From Chitinophaga sp. HK235 (GTDB lineage: Bacteria > Bacteroidota > Bacteroidia > Chitinophagales > Chitinophagaceae): DNA of 64,000 bases. The stretch lies in assembly GCF_018255755.1 (NCBI RefSeq), contig NZ_CP073766.1, positions 7,686,501 to 7,750,500 of the forward strand. Direction: 5' to 3'. The notes beneath the pieces are model-generated. The model was not told where the DNA came from. It worked only from the letters and a program-made list of their open reading frames with translations, and made no database searches. The translations under genes and the position numbers were made by a program. Of this stretch, positions 34,633-43,822 are shown piece after piece; positions within the stretch are counted from its first letter, which is position 1, and each line of letters begins with the position of its first letter.

Positions 34633-36330
34633 ATGAATCTTAATATAAAAGCTGATCAACAAAATACATACGATGCTATCGTAGTTGGCTCCGGCATTAG
34701 CGGTGGCTGGGCTGCCAAAGAGCTGACCGAAAAAGGATTAAAGACACTGGTGTTGGAAAGAGGTCGCAACGTGGAGCATATCAAAGACTATACTACTGCT
34801 ACCATGGACCCCTGGGAATTTAAACATCATCTGAACACTAGCAACGAAATGCGGGAGAATCACCCGATACAGAGCCGTTGTTATGCTTTTGATGAGGCTA
34901 CCCAACAGTTCTGGGTAAACGATAAAGAGAACCCTTACAACGAAGTGAAGCCGTTCAACTGGTTGCGTGGTTATCACGTAGGTGGTCGCTCGCTGATGTG
35001 GGGCCGCCAGGTGTACCGCTGGAGTGATCTGGATTTTGAAGCCAACGCCAAAGATGGACATGGTGTAGACTGGCCCATCCGCTATAGAGACATTGCTCCC
35101 TGGTATGCTTACGTAGAAAAATATATCGGTGTGAGCGGACAGGCCGAAGGTCTGCCACAGTTGCCCGACGGTGTTTTCCTGCCGCCCATGGAAATGAATT
35201 GCCTGGAAAAACACGTGGCTGCCCGCATTAAGGAAAGATATAACGATCGTATCATGACGATCGGTCGTGCTGCCCACCTGACCAAAGGACTCAACGGCCG
35301 TGGCCCCTGCCAGTATCGTAGCATGTGTGCCCGTGGTTGTCCTTTTACAGGGTATTTCAGCAGCAACGGTGTAACATTGCCTGCTGCCGCTGCTACCGGC
35401 AATCTCACCCTGCGCCCTGATTCCATCGTACTCGAAGTGCTGTATGATAAAGATAAAAGCAAAGCAACCGGTGTGAGGGTAATGGATTCCCATACCCTGC
35501 AAACAGTGGAATACTATGCCAATATCATCTTCCTGAATGCGTCCACACTGGGCACTTCCTGGATCATGCTGAATTCAGTGTCTGACAGATTCCCCAATGG
35601 CTTTGGCAACGACAGCGGCCAGCTGGGTCATAACCTGATGGACCATCACTTTGGTGTGGGTGCCGGGGGTGAATTCGACGGTTTTGAAGACCAGTACTAC
35701 AGCAGCGGCCGTCGCCCGAATGGTATCTATATTCCGCGCTTCCGTAACGTCAATGACCAAACGAAACAGAAGGATTATGTGCGTGGCTTCGGTTACCAGG
35801 GGGGTGCAGGCAGAGACAGAGGTGAAAGTTTCGATGGTATCGGTGTGGCATTGAAGGAAGCACAGACCGGCCTCGGCAAATGGGGCATGGGCATTGGCTC
35901 CTGGGGCGAGCACCTGCCATACTTTGAAAACAAGGTATCGCTCAACAAAGAGAAAAAGGATAAGTACGGACTGGCTACGCTCGACATCGATTGTGAATTC
36001 AAGGAAAATGAAAAGGCGATGCGTAAGGATATGCAGGAGAGCGCGAAAGAAATGCTGGAAGCTGCCGGATTGAAAAACGTTCATGGGTATGATGCTGCTC
36101 CGCCTCCGGGACATTGTATTCATGAGATGGGTACTGCACGTATGGGTAAAGACCCCAAAACATCTGTACTCAATGGTTTCAACCAGGTGCATGCTGCCAA
36201 AAACGTGTTTATTTCCGATGGTTCCTGTATGGCTTCTTCTTCCTGTGTAAATCCGTCTATTACCTACATGGCATTAACAGCCAGAGCATGTGATCATGCG
36301 GTAAGTGAACTGAAGAAAGGAAATATTTAA
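34633..36330 (+). CDS. GMC-family FAD dehydrogenase with iron-sulfur motif (copy 2)
   Basis: A tandem paralogue of the preceding gene, also 565 residues, with the same first seven residues (MNLNIKA) and last six (LKKGNI). The FAD motif VVGSGISGGWAAKEL and Cys226, Cys232 and Cys236 (CQYRSMCARGC) are at identical positions. Differences cluster at about 65-90, 350-400 and 415-425, where a changed substrate range could lie. It has no own small subunit and presumably shares the one at 32123. A hairpin follows at 36354-36416. Confidence 0.9.
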   Translation: MNLNIKADQQNTYDAIVVGSGISGGWAAKELTEKGLKTLVLERGRNVEHIKDYTTATMDPWEFKHHLNTSNEMRENHPIQSRCYAFDEATQQFWVNDKENPYNEVKPFNWLRGYHVGGRSLMWGRQVYRWSDLDFEANAKDGHGVDWPIRYRDIAPWYAYVEKYIGVSGQAEGLPQLPDGVFLPPMEMNCLEKHVAARIKERYNDRIMTIGRAAHLTKGLNGRGPCQYRSMCARGCPFTGYFSSNGVTLPAAAATGNLTLRPDSIVLEVLYDKDKSKATGVRVMDSHTLQTVEYYANIIFLNASTLGTSWIMLNSVSDRFPNGFGNDSGQLGHNLMDHHFGVGAGGEFDGFEDQYYSSGRRPNGIYIPRFRNVNDQTKQKDYVRGFGYQGGAGRDRGESFDGIGVALKEAQTGLGKWGMGIGSWGEHLPYFENKVSLNKEKKDKYGLATLDIDCEFKENEKAMRKDMQESAKEMLEAAGLKNVHGYDAAPPPGHCIHEMGTARMGKDPKTSVLNGFNQVHAAKNVFISDGSCMASSSCVNPSITYMALTARACDHAVSELKKGNI

Positions 36331-36353
36331 GATAAATTACGAATTACAAATTG

Positions 36354-36416
36354 CGAATTAAAGCGAAGGTTTTAGCGGTTAAACAATACATACGCTAAGG
36401 CTTTCGCTTTAATTCG
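36354..36416. terminator. Long two-part hairpin between GMC copy 2 and the GH35 gene
   Basis: Outer arms cgaattaaagcgaa (36354-36367) and ttcgctttaattcg (36403-36416) are perfect 14-bp complements; inner arms ttagcg (36372-36377) and cgctaa (36393-36398) share the same centre. It probably ends the GMC transcript. It ends 19 bases before the likely GH35 start, so it might also affect that gene's leader. Confidence 0.7.
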
Positions 36417-36434
36417 TAAATGATAAAGTGGACT

Positions 36435-38243
36435 ATGAAAAAAATAATACTTAGCCTGGCATTGTCCTGTTGGATGGGGCATGCTGTTCAGGCACAACAA
36501 AAACATTCCTTTGCGCTCAGTCAGTCTGACTTTATGCTGGACGGTAAACCGTTTCAGATGATCAGTGGTGAGATGCACCCGGCGCGTATCCCGCATGAAT
36601 AGTGGCGTCATCGCATACAGATGGCCAAAGCGATGGGTTGTAATACAATTGCTGCATACGTGTTCTGGAACTACCAGGAACCGGTGAAAGGACAGTTTGA
36701 TTTCAGCAATGGTAATCACAATATTGCGGAGTTCATCAGAATTGCCCAGCAGGAAGGGATGTGGGTGATATTACGTCCGGGTCCTTATGTATGTGCTGAA
36801 TGGGAGTTTGGTGGTTTACCGCCTTATCTGTTGCAGACGCCGGACATCAAAGTGAGATGTATGGACCCGCGTTATATGGAAGCGGTGACCCGTTATGTGC
36901 AGCACCTGGCTGCTGAAGTGAAATCCTTGCTGGTGACCAACGGAGGCCCGGTGGTGATGATGCAGATAGAGAATGAGTATGGAAGTTATGGTAATGATAA
37001 AAACTATCTGAATGCGGTGAAAGACCTGTGGGTAAAGAATGGTATTGATATTCCTTTTTATACGGCAGATGGTCCTACAGCGTATATGCTGGAAGCCGGC
37101 ACTGTAGCAGGCGCCGCTATAGGCCTGGATTCCGGTGGTTCGGAAGCTGACTTTGCTGCAGCAAAAAAACAAAACCCGAACGTACCTGCTTTCAGTAGTG
37201 AGTCTTATCCCGGTTGGTTAACACACTGGGGAGAACAGTGGCAGCGTCCGGGTGCAGAAGGCATCGTAAAGGAAGTGAAGTTTCTGATGGACACCAAACG
37301 TTCTTTTAATTTATACGTGATTCATGGCGGTACCAACTTCGGATATACGGCAGGTGCCAACGCTGGCGGTAAAGGCTATGAACCGGATGTGACCAGTTAC
37401 GATTATGATGCGCCCATCAGTGAGCAGGGCAGGGCCACCCCCAAATATCAGGCACTGCGCACACTGCTGACTTCTTATCTGCCCAAAGGGAAGAAGTTAC
37501 CGCCTGTTCCTGCGCCAGCACCTGTTATCAGTTTTCCGGAAGTAACGTTAACGCCTTTCACCAGCATATGGGATCATCTGCCGAAGGCGGTGCATGATGT
37601 ACAACCCAGGCCGTTTGAAGCTTACGGCCAGGACTATGGCTTTATGGTGTACAAGACAACGTTGATAGGTCATAAGAGCGGTAAGCTGGTGATAAAAGAT
37701 CTGCATGACTATGCTACGGTGTTTTTAAACGGGAAATATGTTGGTAAGATAGACAGAAGGCTGGGAGAGAAGTCGGTAGACCTGCCCAAGAGTGATGTGG
37801 CTGATCCGGTACTGGAGATACTGGTGGAAGGAATGGGACGCATCAATTTCGCTGATGGCATCATTGACCGTAAAGGGATTACCGACCGTGTTACGCTGAA
37901 TGGTATGACACTGATGAACTGGGATGTTTACGGAGTACCGATGGCAGAGAAGGATATTGCTGAACTGACAGCTTCCGGAGCTGCAGGTGATAAGCCAGGC
38001 CGTTTTTTTAAAGGGACCTTTACGCTTTCCAAAACCGGCGATACCTATATCGATCTGTCGGCCTGGAAAAAAGGTGTAGTGTGGGTAAACGGGCATAACC
38101 TTGGCCGTTACTGGGAGATTGGCCCGCAGCATCGTTTGTATTGTCCTGCGCCTTGGTTGAAGCAGGGAGAAAATGAAATTGTTGTATTTGATTTGCATCA
38201 GGATAAATCCGCTGCTGTAAAGGGTTTGGAGACTTTGGACTGA
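36435..38243 (+). pseudogene. GH35 beta-galactosidase interrupted by an in-frame TAG
   Basis: The frame encodes a secreted glycosidase (signal peptide MKKIILSLALSCWMGHAVQA) but codon 56 is TAG (36600-36602). The flanks read RIPHE-stop-WRHRIQMAKAMG, where family members have RIPREYW or similar, so one base change in a Tyr codon explains it. Everything after the stop is intact for 546 codons, including QIENEYG (acid/base Glu) and FSSESYPGWLTHWG (nucleophile Glu). The downstream part alone could start at ATG 36621 but would lack the signal peptide and first strands of the barrel. A sequencing error or a recent nonsense mutation are both possible. Confidence 0.85.
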
Positions 38244-38251
38244 TGATTTTA

Positions 38252-38275
38252 TTTCCAGGGCTTCGGCCCTGGAAA
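38252..38275. terminator. UUCG-capped hairpin after the GH35 gene
   Basis: Perfect 10-bp arms tttccagggc (38252-38261) and gccctggaaa (38266-38275) with the loop ttcg. The core ccagggc/gccctgg is shared with the repeat at 3845-3923. No strong T-run follows. Confidence 0.75.
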
Positions 38276-38380
38276 TGTGTATATAATACACATTCTACTG
38301 CTATTGCTTTTGCGGGGTAAAATGCTTAACTTAGGTAAGTTGGTTTTTCATATTTTCTAACTTTCTAAAACAGGCTTGCC

Positions 38381-38824
38381 ATGGGAAAAGTACGTAACAT
38401 CCTGCAGGCTAAGGGTCGTGCCGTTTACTCTATCCGCCCGGATAATACCGTTTTTGAAGCGCTGCAGATGCTGGTAGACCGCAACGTAGGGGCGCTCACA
38501 GTAGTAGATGAAAATGACAGGTTCCTTGGAATTTTTTCGGAACGAGACTATGCCCGCAGAGTAATTTTAAAAGGTCGTGCCTCCAAAGAAACGCTCATCC
38601 GTGAAATTATGACCGAAAGGCCTATTACAGTCACAGAAGATGATTCTATTGAAGACTGTATGGTGAAGATGACAGATAAACGTATCCGTCACCTGCCGGT
38701 TACAGATGAGCAGGGCAAATTGATAGGACTCATATCTATCGGTGATGTGGTGAAATATATCATAGACGATCAGCGCCATATCATCACCAGTCTTGAGTGC
38801 TATATCACCGGAACGCATACCTGA
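38381..38824 (+). CDS. CBS-domain pair protein
   Basis: A 147-residue cytoplasmic protein consisting of two CBS domains (about 10-65 and 80-140; AGVLTVVDENDRFLGIFSERDYA-like and RHLPVTDEQGKLIGLISIGDVVKYI). Such free-standing pairs bind adenine nucleotides and regulate other proteins. No partner is evident. It lies 220 bases before nuoA on the same strand. Confidence 0.88.
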   Translation: MGKVRNILQAKGRAVYSIRPDNTVFEALQMLVDRNVGALTVVDENDRFLGIFSERDYARRVILKGRASKETLIREIMTERPITVTEDDSIEDCMVKMTDKRIRHLPVTDEQGKLIGLISIGDVVKYIIDDQRHIITSLECYITGTHT

Positions 38825-39044
38825 TTCAGTGAAAATCATTTTTGTTTTTTTGCTGGATTGTTTGTAATTTCAGTTAGCATATAGCCTATACCGTTATGAG
38901 GTTTCTGACGTTATGATATGACTACGAAACAATATTTCTTCCTACCCCAAAACGGTTTGATCAAAGACACAATTTCTAATTAAGCAGACTCATAAGATTG
39001 GTAATAACGGACTTTAAAGTAAATCGCTCGGGAGGGCGAACACC

Positions 39045-39521
39045 TTGCAAAGCGCTGTTGAAAATACCATCCCCGTTTGGCCGTTTGTAGCATATGGCGG
39101 CATCGTATTGATACTGGTTGGTCTCATACTCGGACTGTCCTATGTACTTGGACAGCGTCACAAAGACAGAGCCACCGGTGAAGCTTACGAATCCGGTATC
39201 GTTTCCACCGGCTCTGCACGATTGCGATTCCCTTCCCAGTTTTATCTTATCGCCATGCTGTTCGTGATCTTCGATATCGAAACAGTCATGATCATCTCCT
39301 GGGCCATCGCCTACCAGGAAACAGGATGGCTCGGATTTGCAGGCGTATCCGTTTTTATTGTTATTCTCCTGGCCGTACTGATTTATGAGTGGCGGAATGG
39401 TGCACTGGACTTCGGTCCCGATGGTCGGAAAATATTACGGGCATACAAAAAACAACAAAAGAAAAGACTGGCTCACAACGATAACAGTACCCATCTCCAA
39501 CAGCAACAGGTCGTTACCTGA
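39045..39521 (+). CDS. nuoA: NADH-quinone oxidoreductase subunit A
   Basis: Membrane subunit of complex I at the junction of the two arms. The 158-residue protein has three hydrophobic helices and the conserved YESG in GEAYESGIVSTGSARLRF plus the FDIETV motif. The start is TTG at 39045: an in-frame TAA lies 27 bases upstream of the ggaggg site, no ATG intervenes, and a strong ribosome binding site ggaggg is at 39031-39036. The C-terminus is longer than in E. coli and Gln/His rich. It opens a 14.6-kb operon. Confidence 0.93.
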   Translation: MQSAVENTIPVWPFVAYGGIVLILVGLILGLSYVLGQRHKDRATGEAYESGIVSTGSARLRFPSQFYLIAMLFVIFDIETVMIISWAIAYQETGWLGFAGVSVFIVILLAVLIYEWRNGALDFGPDGRKILRAYKKQQKKRLAHNDNSTHLQQQQVVT

Positions 39522-39569
39522 CAAAGTATGCTTTCTGCTCATTTTTCAGCATTTTAGATCAGCATTCAT

Positions 39570-40208
39570 ATGAAATGGTGGTTAACAAAAGCCGGGGAAC
39601 CCTCAGGTAAAATAGCCGGAAATACTTCTATGGAAGATGTAATCCAGCAGAGCGTTATGCTCACCAGCGTCGAACGGCTGCTGGGATGGGGACGTAAGAA
39701 CTCCATGTGGCCCTTTCACTTCGGGCTGTCCTGCTGTTTTGTAGAGATGGCCACCGCCATGACCCCCAAATACGACCTCGCCCGCTTCGGCGCGGAAGTA
39801 ATCCGCGGCACCCCACGCGAAGCAGATGTAATGATCATTGCCGGTACTGTATTCATTAAAATGGCACCGGTTATCAAACGCCTCCATGATCAGATGATGG
39901 AACCCCGATGGGTGATATCCATGGGCTCCTGCGCCAATTCCGGCGGCATGTACGACATCTACAGCGTTGTACAGGGAGTAGACAAATTCCTGCCGGTAGA
40001 TGTGTATGTGCCCGGCTGCCCGCCTCGCCCCGATGCCTTCATGCAGGGACTGCTCCTGCTGCAGGATAGTGTGGGAAAAGAACTGAGGCCGCTCAGCTGG
40101 GTCATCGGCGACCATGGCGTTATCCGCCCCGACAAACCTTCACAGCGGGACCTGTTGCATGACAAACGGCAACAGATGACACAATTCAAAACACCTGATG
40201 AAATATAG
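39570..40208 (+). CDS. nuoB: NADH-quinone oxidoreductase subunit B
   Basis: Carries cluster N2, the last electron donor to quinone. The 212 residues include the ligand motifs [10 protein letters not shown] (two adjacent Cys), [10 protein letters not shown] and [10 protein letters not shown]. The N-terminus is extended relative to E. coli. It lies 48 bases after nuoA and 84 bases before nuoCD. Confidence 0.97.
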   Translation: MKWWLTKAGEPSGKIAGNTSMEDVIQQSVMLTSVERLLGWGRKNSMWPFHFGLSCCFVEMATAMTPKYDLARFGAEVIRGTPREADVMIIAGTVFIKMAPVIKRLHDQMMEPRWVISMGSCANSGGMYDIYSVVQGVDKFLPVDVYVPGCPPRPDAFMQGLLLLQDSVGKELRPLSWVIGDHGVIRPDKPSQRDLLHDKRQQMTQFKTPDEI

Positions 40209-40292
40209 GAATTAACTAACAGTTACGGCTATATGAAAATGTAGACAGCAAACACATCAACATACCTTTACTCAGTCTAAACTTAATACGCT

Positions 40293-42038
40293 ATGCCAGA
40301 GAGCATTGCAGCGGAATTAAGCTCCCGTTTTGGTGAAGATATCATCAAGCCATTGGTTACACGGGATGAGACGCCCACCTTCAGGACGCCACAGGAGAAG
40401 ATTGTGGCTATACTCCAATACCTTAAGTCTGACATAAAAATGCCTTATCGTATGCTCTATGACCTCACGGCCATTGATGAGCGTGCGTACAAAAAAGAGC
40501 AGAACGGGCATAAGCCCTTCGACTTCACCCTGGTATATACCCTCTTCTCCTTCGACAGAAATCAGTTCCTGCGCCTCAAAGTAGGCCTCCACGGCGAATA
40601 CCCTTCCCACGACACCATCACCCACCTATGGCCCGCTGCCAACTGGTACGAAAGGGAAGTGTTTGACATGTTCGGCATCCGGTTCAATGGTCATCCTCAT
40701 CTGCAGCGTATCCTCATGCCCCCCACCTGGCAGGGACATCCCCTCCGCAAGGAACATCCTGCCCGTGCCACTGAAATGGGACCTTTTAAGCTCTTCGATG
40801 AAAAAGTAGACAGGGAGCAAGGCGCCCTGAAGTTTGAGCCCGAAGAATGGGGCTTAAAACGCCACAGCGACGATACCGATTTTATGTTCCTCAACATCGG
40901 CCCGCAACACCCCGGTACACATGGTGTGTTACGTATCATTCTTCAGCTCGATGGGGAAAATATCGTAGATGCTGTGCCCGACATCGGTTTCCACCACCGC
41001 GGCGCCGAAAAAATGGGCGAACGCCAGTCATGGCATACCTACATTCCCTACACCGACCGCATCGATTATCTTGGTGGCGTCAACAACAACCTGGCTTATC
41101 TCCTTGCTGTTGAACAACTCGCCGGGATTGATGTGCCTCTGCGGGCGCAGGTGATCCGCATCATGTTGTGCGAACTGTTCCGCATCGCCAGCCACCTGGT
41201 ATGGTATGGCACTTTCGCTCAGGACCTGGGCCAGCTGTCTCCCGTGTTCTATATGTTCACCGACAGGGAAAAGGTATTCGAAATCATCGAGGCCATTTGT
41301 GGTGGCCGCATGCATCCCAACTGGTTCCGCATCGGCGGTGTGGCACAGGACCTGCCCCGCGGTTGGGATACACTGGTCAAAAACTTCGTGGATTATTTTC
41401 CGCGCAAACTGCGCGAATACGATAAAATGGTAATGAAAAATTACCTCTTTAAAATACGTACCAAAGGTATTGGTATCTATACCCTGGAAGAAGCCATCGA
41501 ATGGGGTGTGACCGGCCCGGGCCTGCGCGCCTGCGGTATGGAATGGGACATGCGTAAAAAGAGACCCTACAGTGGCTACGAAAATTTTGCTTTCGAGATC
41601 CCGGTCGCCCACAATGGTGATTGTTACGACCGCGCGGTAGTGCGGGTGGAAGAAATGCGGCAGAGCCTCCGCATTGTACAGCAATGCCTGGAATACATGC
41701 CTGCCGGCGATTTTAAATCGCACCACCCGCTGGCTACCCCGCCTGTCAAACAACATACCATGCAGGACATCGAAACGCTCATACACCATTTCCTCAACGT
41801 CAGCTGGGGACCGGTAATACCCGCCGGCGAAGCAATGGTATGCACGGAAGCAACCAAAGGATGGAACAGCTACTACCTGGTGAGCGATGGCAATACTGCG
41901 TCATACCGTACCCGTATCCGCACCCCGTCATTCCCGCATATGCAGATGATCCCCTTGATCAGTAAAGGTTACACCGTGGCAGACCTGTTATCCATACTGG
42001 GAGGAATGGATTATGTGCTGGCAGACATCGACCGATAA
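40293..42038 (+). CDS. nuoCD: NADH-quinone oxidoreductase fused subunits C and D
   Basis: A 581-residue fusion: subunit C at about 1-185 ([22 protein letters not shown], ending at the linker FEPEEWG) and subunit D at about 190-581 ([41 protein letters not shown]). The His-rich loop GPQHPGTHG helps form the quinone site. Fusion of C and D also occurs in E. coli and many Bacteroidota. The gene sits between nuoB and nuoE with 19 bases to the latter. Confidence 0.97.
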   Translation: MPESIAAELSSRFGEDIIKPLVTRDETPTFRTPQEKIVAILQYLKSDIKMPYRMLYDLTAIDERAYKKEQNGHKPFDFTLVYTLFSFDRNQFLRLKVGLHGEYPSHDTITHLWPAANWYEREVFDMFGIRFNGHPHLQRILMPPTWQGHPLRKEHPARATEMGPFKLFDEKVDREQGALKFEPEEWGLKRHSDDTDFMFLNIGPQHPGTHGVLRIILQLDGENIVDAVPDIGFHHRGAEKMGERQSWHTYIPYTDRIDYLGGVNNNLAYLLAVEQLAGIDVPLRAQVIRIMLCELFRIASHLVWYGTFAQDLGQLSPVFYMFTDREKVFEIIEAICGGRMHPNWFRIGGVAQDLPRGWDTLVKNFVDYFPRKLREYDKMVMKNYLFKIRTKGIGIYTLEEAIEWGVTGPGLRACGMEWDMRKKRPYSGYENFAFEIPVAHNGDCYDRAVVRVEEMRQSLRIVQQCLEYMPAGDFKSHHPLATPPVKQHTMQDIETLIHHFLNVSWGPVIPAGEAMVCTEATKGWNSYYLVSDGNTASYRTRIRTPSFPHMQMIPLISKGYTVADLLSILGGMDYVLADIDR

Positions 42039-42057
42039 ATAATCAAATCAGACAAAC

Positions 42058-42522
42058 ATGCTTACAGCTATCGAAATAGAAAAAATCACTCATGAGCTGC
42101 AACAGGTGCCCGTTAAAAAGGCTGCTTGTATCGAAGCGCTCAAAATAGTGCAGCAGCAACGCCGCTGGATCTCCGACGAAAGCGTGGAAGATATTGCGGC
42201 CATGCTGGAAATGAGCACTGCAGAAGTCGATAGCGTGGCTACTTTTTACAACCTCATCTTCCGCCGGCCGGTAGGACGGCACATCATCCTGTTATGCGAC
42301 AGCATCAGCTGTTACGTGATGGGTTTTACCGCTCTCCGGCAGCAACTACAAAGTCTCTTGCATATCAACTACGGTCAGACCACTACCGACGAACGTTTTA
42401 CACTCCTGCCCAACGCCTGCCTGGGTACCTGTGATCATGCGCCCGCGCTGATGATAGATGAAGATCTGTACAGAGATGTAAAACCGGAAGACCTGGAAAA
42501 AATACTGGAAAAATACAGCTGA
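42058..42522 (+). CDS. nuoE: NADH-quinone oxidoreductase subunit E
   Basis: The 24-kDa-type subunit of the NADH-oxidising module. The 154 residues bind the 2Fe-2S cluster N1a through C-x4-C (CDSISC) and C-x3-C (CLGTC). N-terminal helices precede the thioredoxin-like domain. It is followed after 19 bases by nuoF. Confidence 0.95.
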   Translation: MLTAIEIEKITHELQQVPVKKAACIEALKIVQQQRRWISDESVEDIAAMLEMSTAEVDSVATFYNLIFRRPVGRHIILLCDSISCYVMGFTALRQQLQSLLHINYGQTTTDERFTLLPNACLGTCDHAPALMIDEDLYRDVKPEDLEKILEKYS

Positions 42523-42541
42523 ACCCAAATCATGAGATACT

Positions 42542-43822
42542 ATGGAACGACCACTCACACAACATATTCCTGACTCCGGTGCTGCCCTGCACATAAGGGA
42601 GTACGAAGCCGTGGGTGGTTATACCGCCCTGAAAAAAGTTTTGCGGGAGATGGAGCCTGCGCAGGTAACCACACTGGTGAAGGATAGTAAGCTGAAAGGC
42701 CGTGGGGGTGCAGGTTTCGACACGGGTATGAAGTGGAGCTTTGTTCCGATGGACATGCCCGGCCCCAAATACCTGATCGCCAATGCCGACGAAATGGAGC
42801 CCGGCACTTTTAAAGACCGCTGGCTATTGGAAGGTAATCCGCATCAGCTGCTGGAAGGCATGATCATCGCTGCCTACGCTATACAGGCTACCGATGCTTT
42901 TGTATTCCTGCGCTGGGCCTATAAGGATGCGGCCCGTGAAATGCGTCGGGCTATCGCCGACGCCTATACGGCCGGCTACCTCGGAAAAAACATCCTGGGC
43001 AGCAGCTTCAGCCTGGAGATGCAGCTACATACCGGCGTAGGCCGTTATATGTGCGGCGAAGAAACCGCCCTGCTCAATTCTCTGGAAGGCAAACGCGCCA
43101 CTCCACGGGCCAAACCACCTTTCCCCCAGGTAAGCGGACTGTTTGGAAAACCCACCATTGTCAATAATGTGGAGACATTAAGCTGGATCTCCCATATTGT
43201 CAATAACGGGGGAGCCTGGTTTAAGTCATTAAGTTATACCGCCGATGGCGGTACGAAAATATACGGCGTCAGTGGCAGGGTTAACAAACCCGGTGCGTGG
43301 GAGTTGCCGATGGGGATTACTATGCGCGAATTGCTGGAAGAACATGCCGGTGGTATGCGGAACGGCTATCGTTTCCGCGGAGCCCTGCCTGGTGGCGCTT
43401 CTACCGATTTTCTTACCGAAGTCCATCTGGACGTAAAGATGGACTTCGCAGGGGTAACTGCCGCTGGCAGCAGATTAGGCACCGGCACCATGGTCGTTTT
43501 AGACGACCACACATGCCCCGTTGGTTTTGTACACAACCTGGAACACTTTTTCGCACAGGAATCCTGTGGTTTCTGCACTCCCTGCCGCGAAGGATTGCCC
43601 TGGACTGAGAAAATATTATGGTCGCTGGAGAATGGTACAGGGGTGCCCGCAGACCTGGACTTGCTGGAGATGCATACCAAAATGCTGGGGCCAGGCAATA
43701 CTTTCTGTGCCCTCGCCCCGGGAGCCATGGAACCCCTGCAGAGTGCCCTGAAATATTTCAGGGAGGATTTTGAACAACATATCAAAGAAAAAAAATGCCC
43801 TTATGCCCATCATCAACATTGA
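42542..43822 (+). CDS. nuoF: NADH-quinone oxidoreductase subunit F (NADH/FMN binding)
   Basis: Oxidises NADH through FMN. The 426 residues contain the nucleotide site KGRGGAGFDTG (about 54-64), MCGEETALLNSLEG, and the 4Fe-4S cluster N3 ligands in ESCGFCTPCREG plus a later Cys in GNTFCALAPGA. Its 3' end overlaps nuoG by 20 bases. Presence of E, F and G shows a NADH-dependent complex, unlike Bacteroidota such as Bacteroides that lack this module. Confidence 0.97.
   Translation: MERPLTQHIPDSGAALHIREYEAVGGYTALKKVLREMEPAQVTTLVKDSKLKGRGGAGFDTGMKWSFVPMDMPGPKYLIANADEMEPGTFKDRWLLEGNPHQLLEGMIIAAYAIQATDAFVFLRWAYKDAAREMRRAIADAYTAGYLGKNILGSSFSLEMQLHTGVGRYMCGEETALLNSLEGKRATPRAKPPFPQVSGLFGKPTIVNNVETLSWISHIVNNGGAWFKSLSYTADGGTKIYGVSGRVNKPGAWELPMGITMRELLEEHAGGMRNGYRFRGALPGGASTDFLTEVHLDVKMDFAGVTAAGSRLGTGTMVVLDDHTCPVGFVHNLEHFFAQESCGFCTPCREGLPWTEKILWSLENGTGVPADLDLLEMHTKMLGPGNTFCALAPGAMEPLQSALKYFREDFEQHIKEKKCPYAHHQH

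Noticed and set aside
43770..43802. TTG start of nuoG 33 bases upstream of the ATG
   Set aside because: The 11 extra residues (Asn/Lys rich) lie inside nuoF, and NuoG proteins begin at the 2Fe-2S domain reached from ATG 43803.
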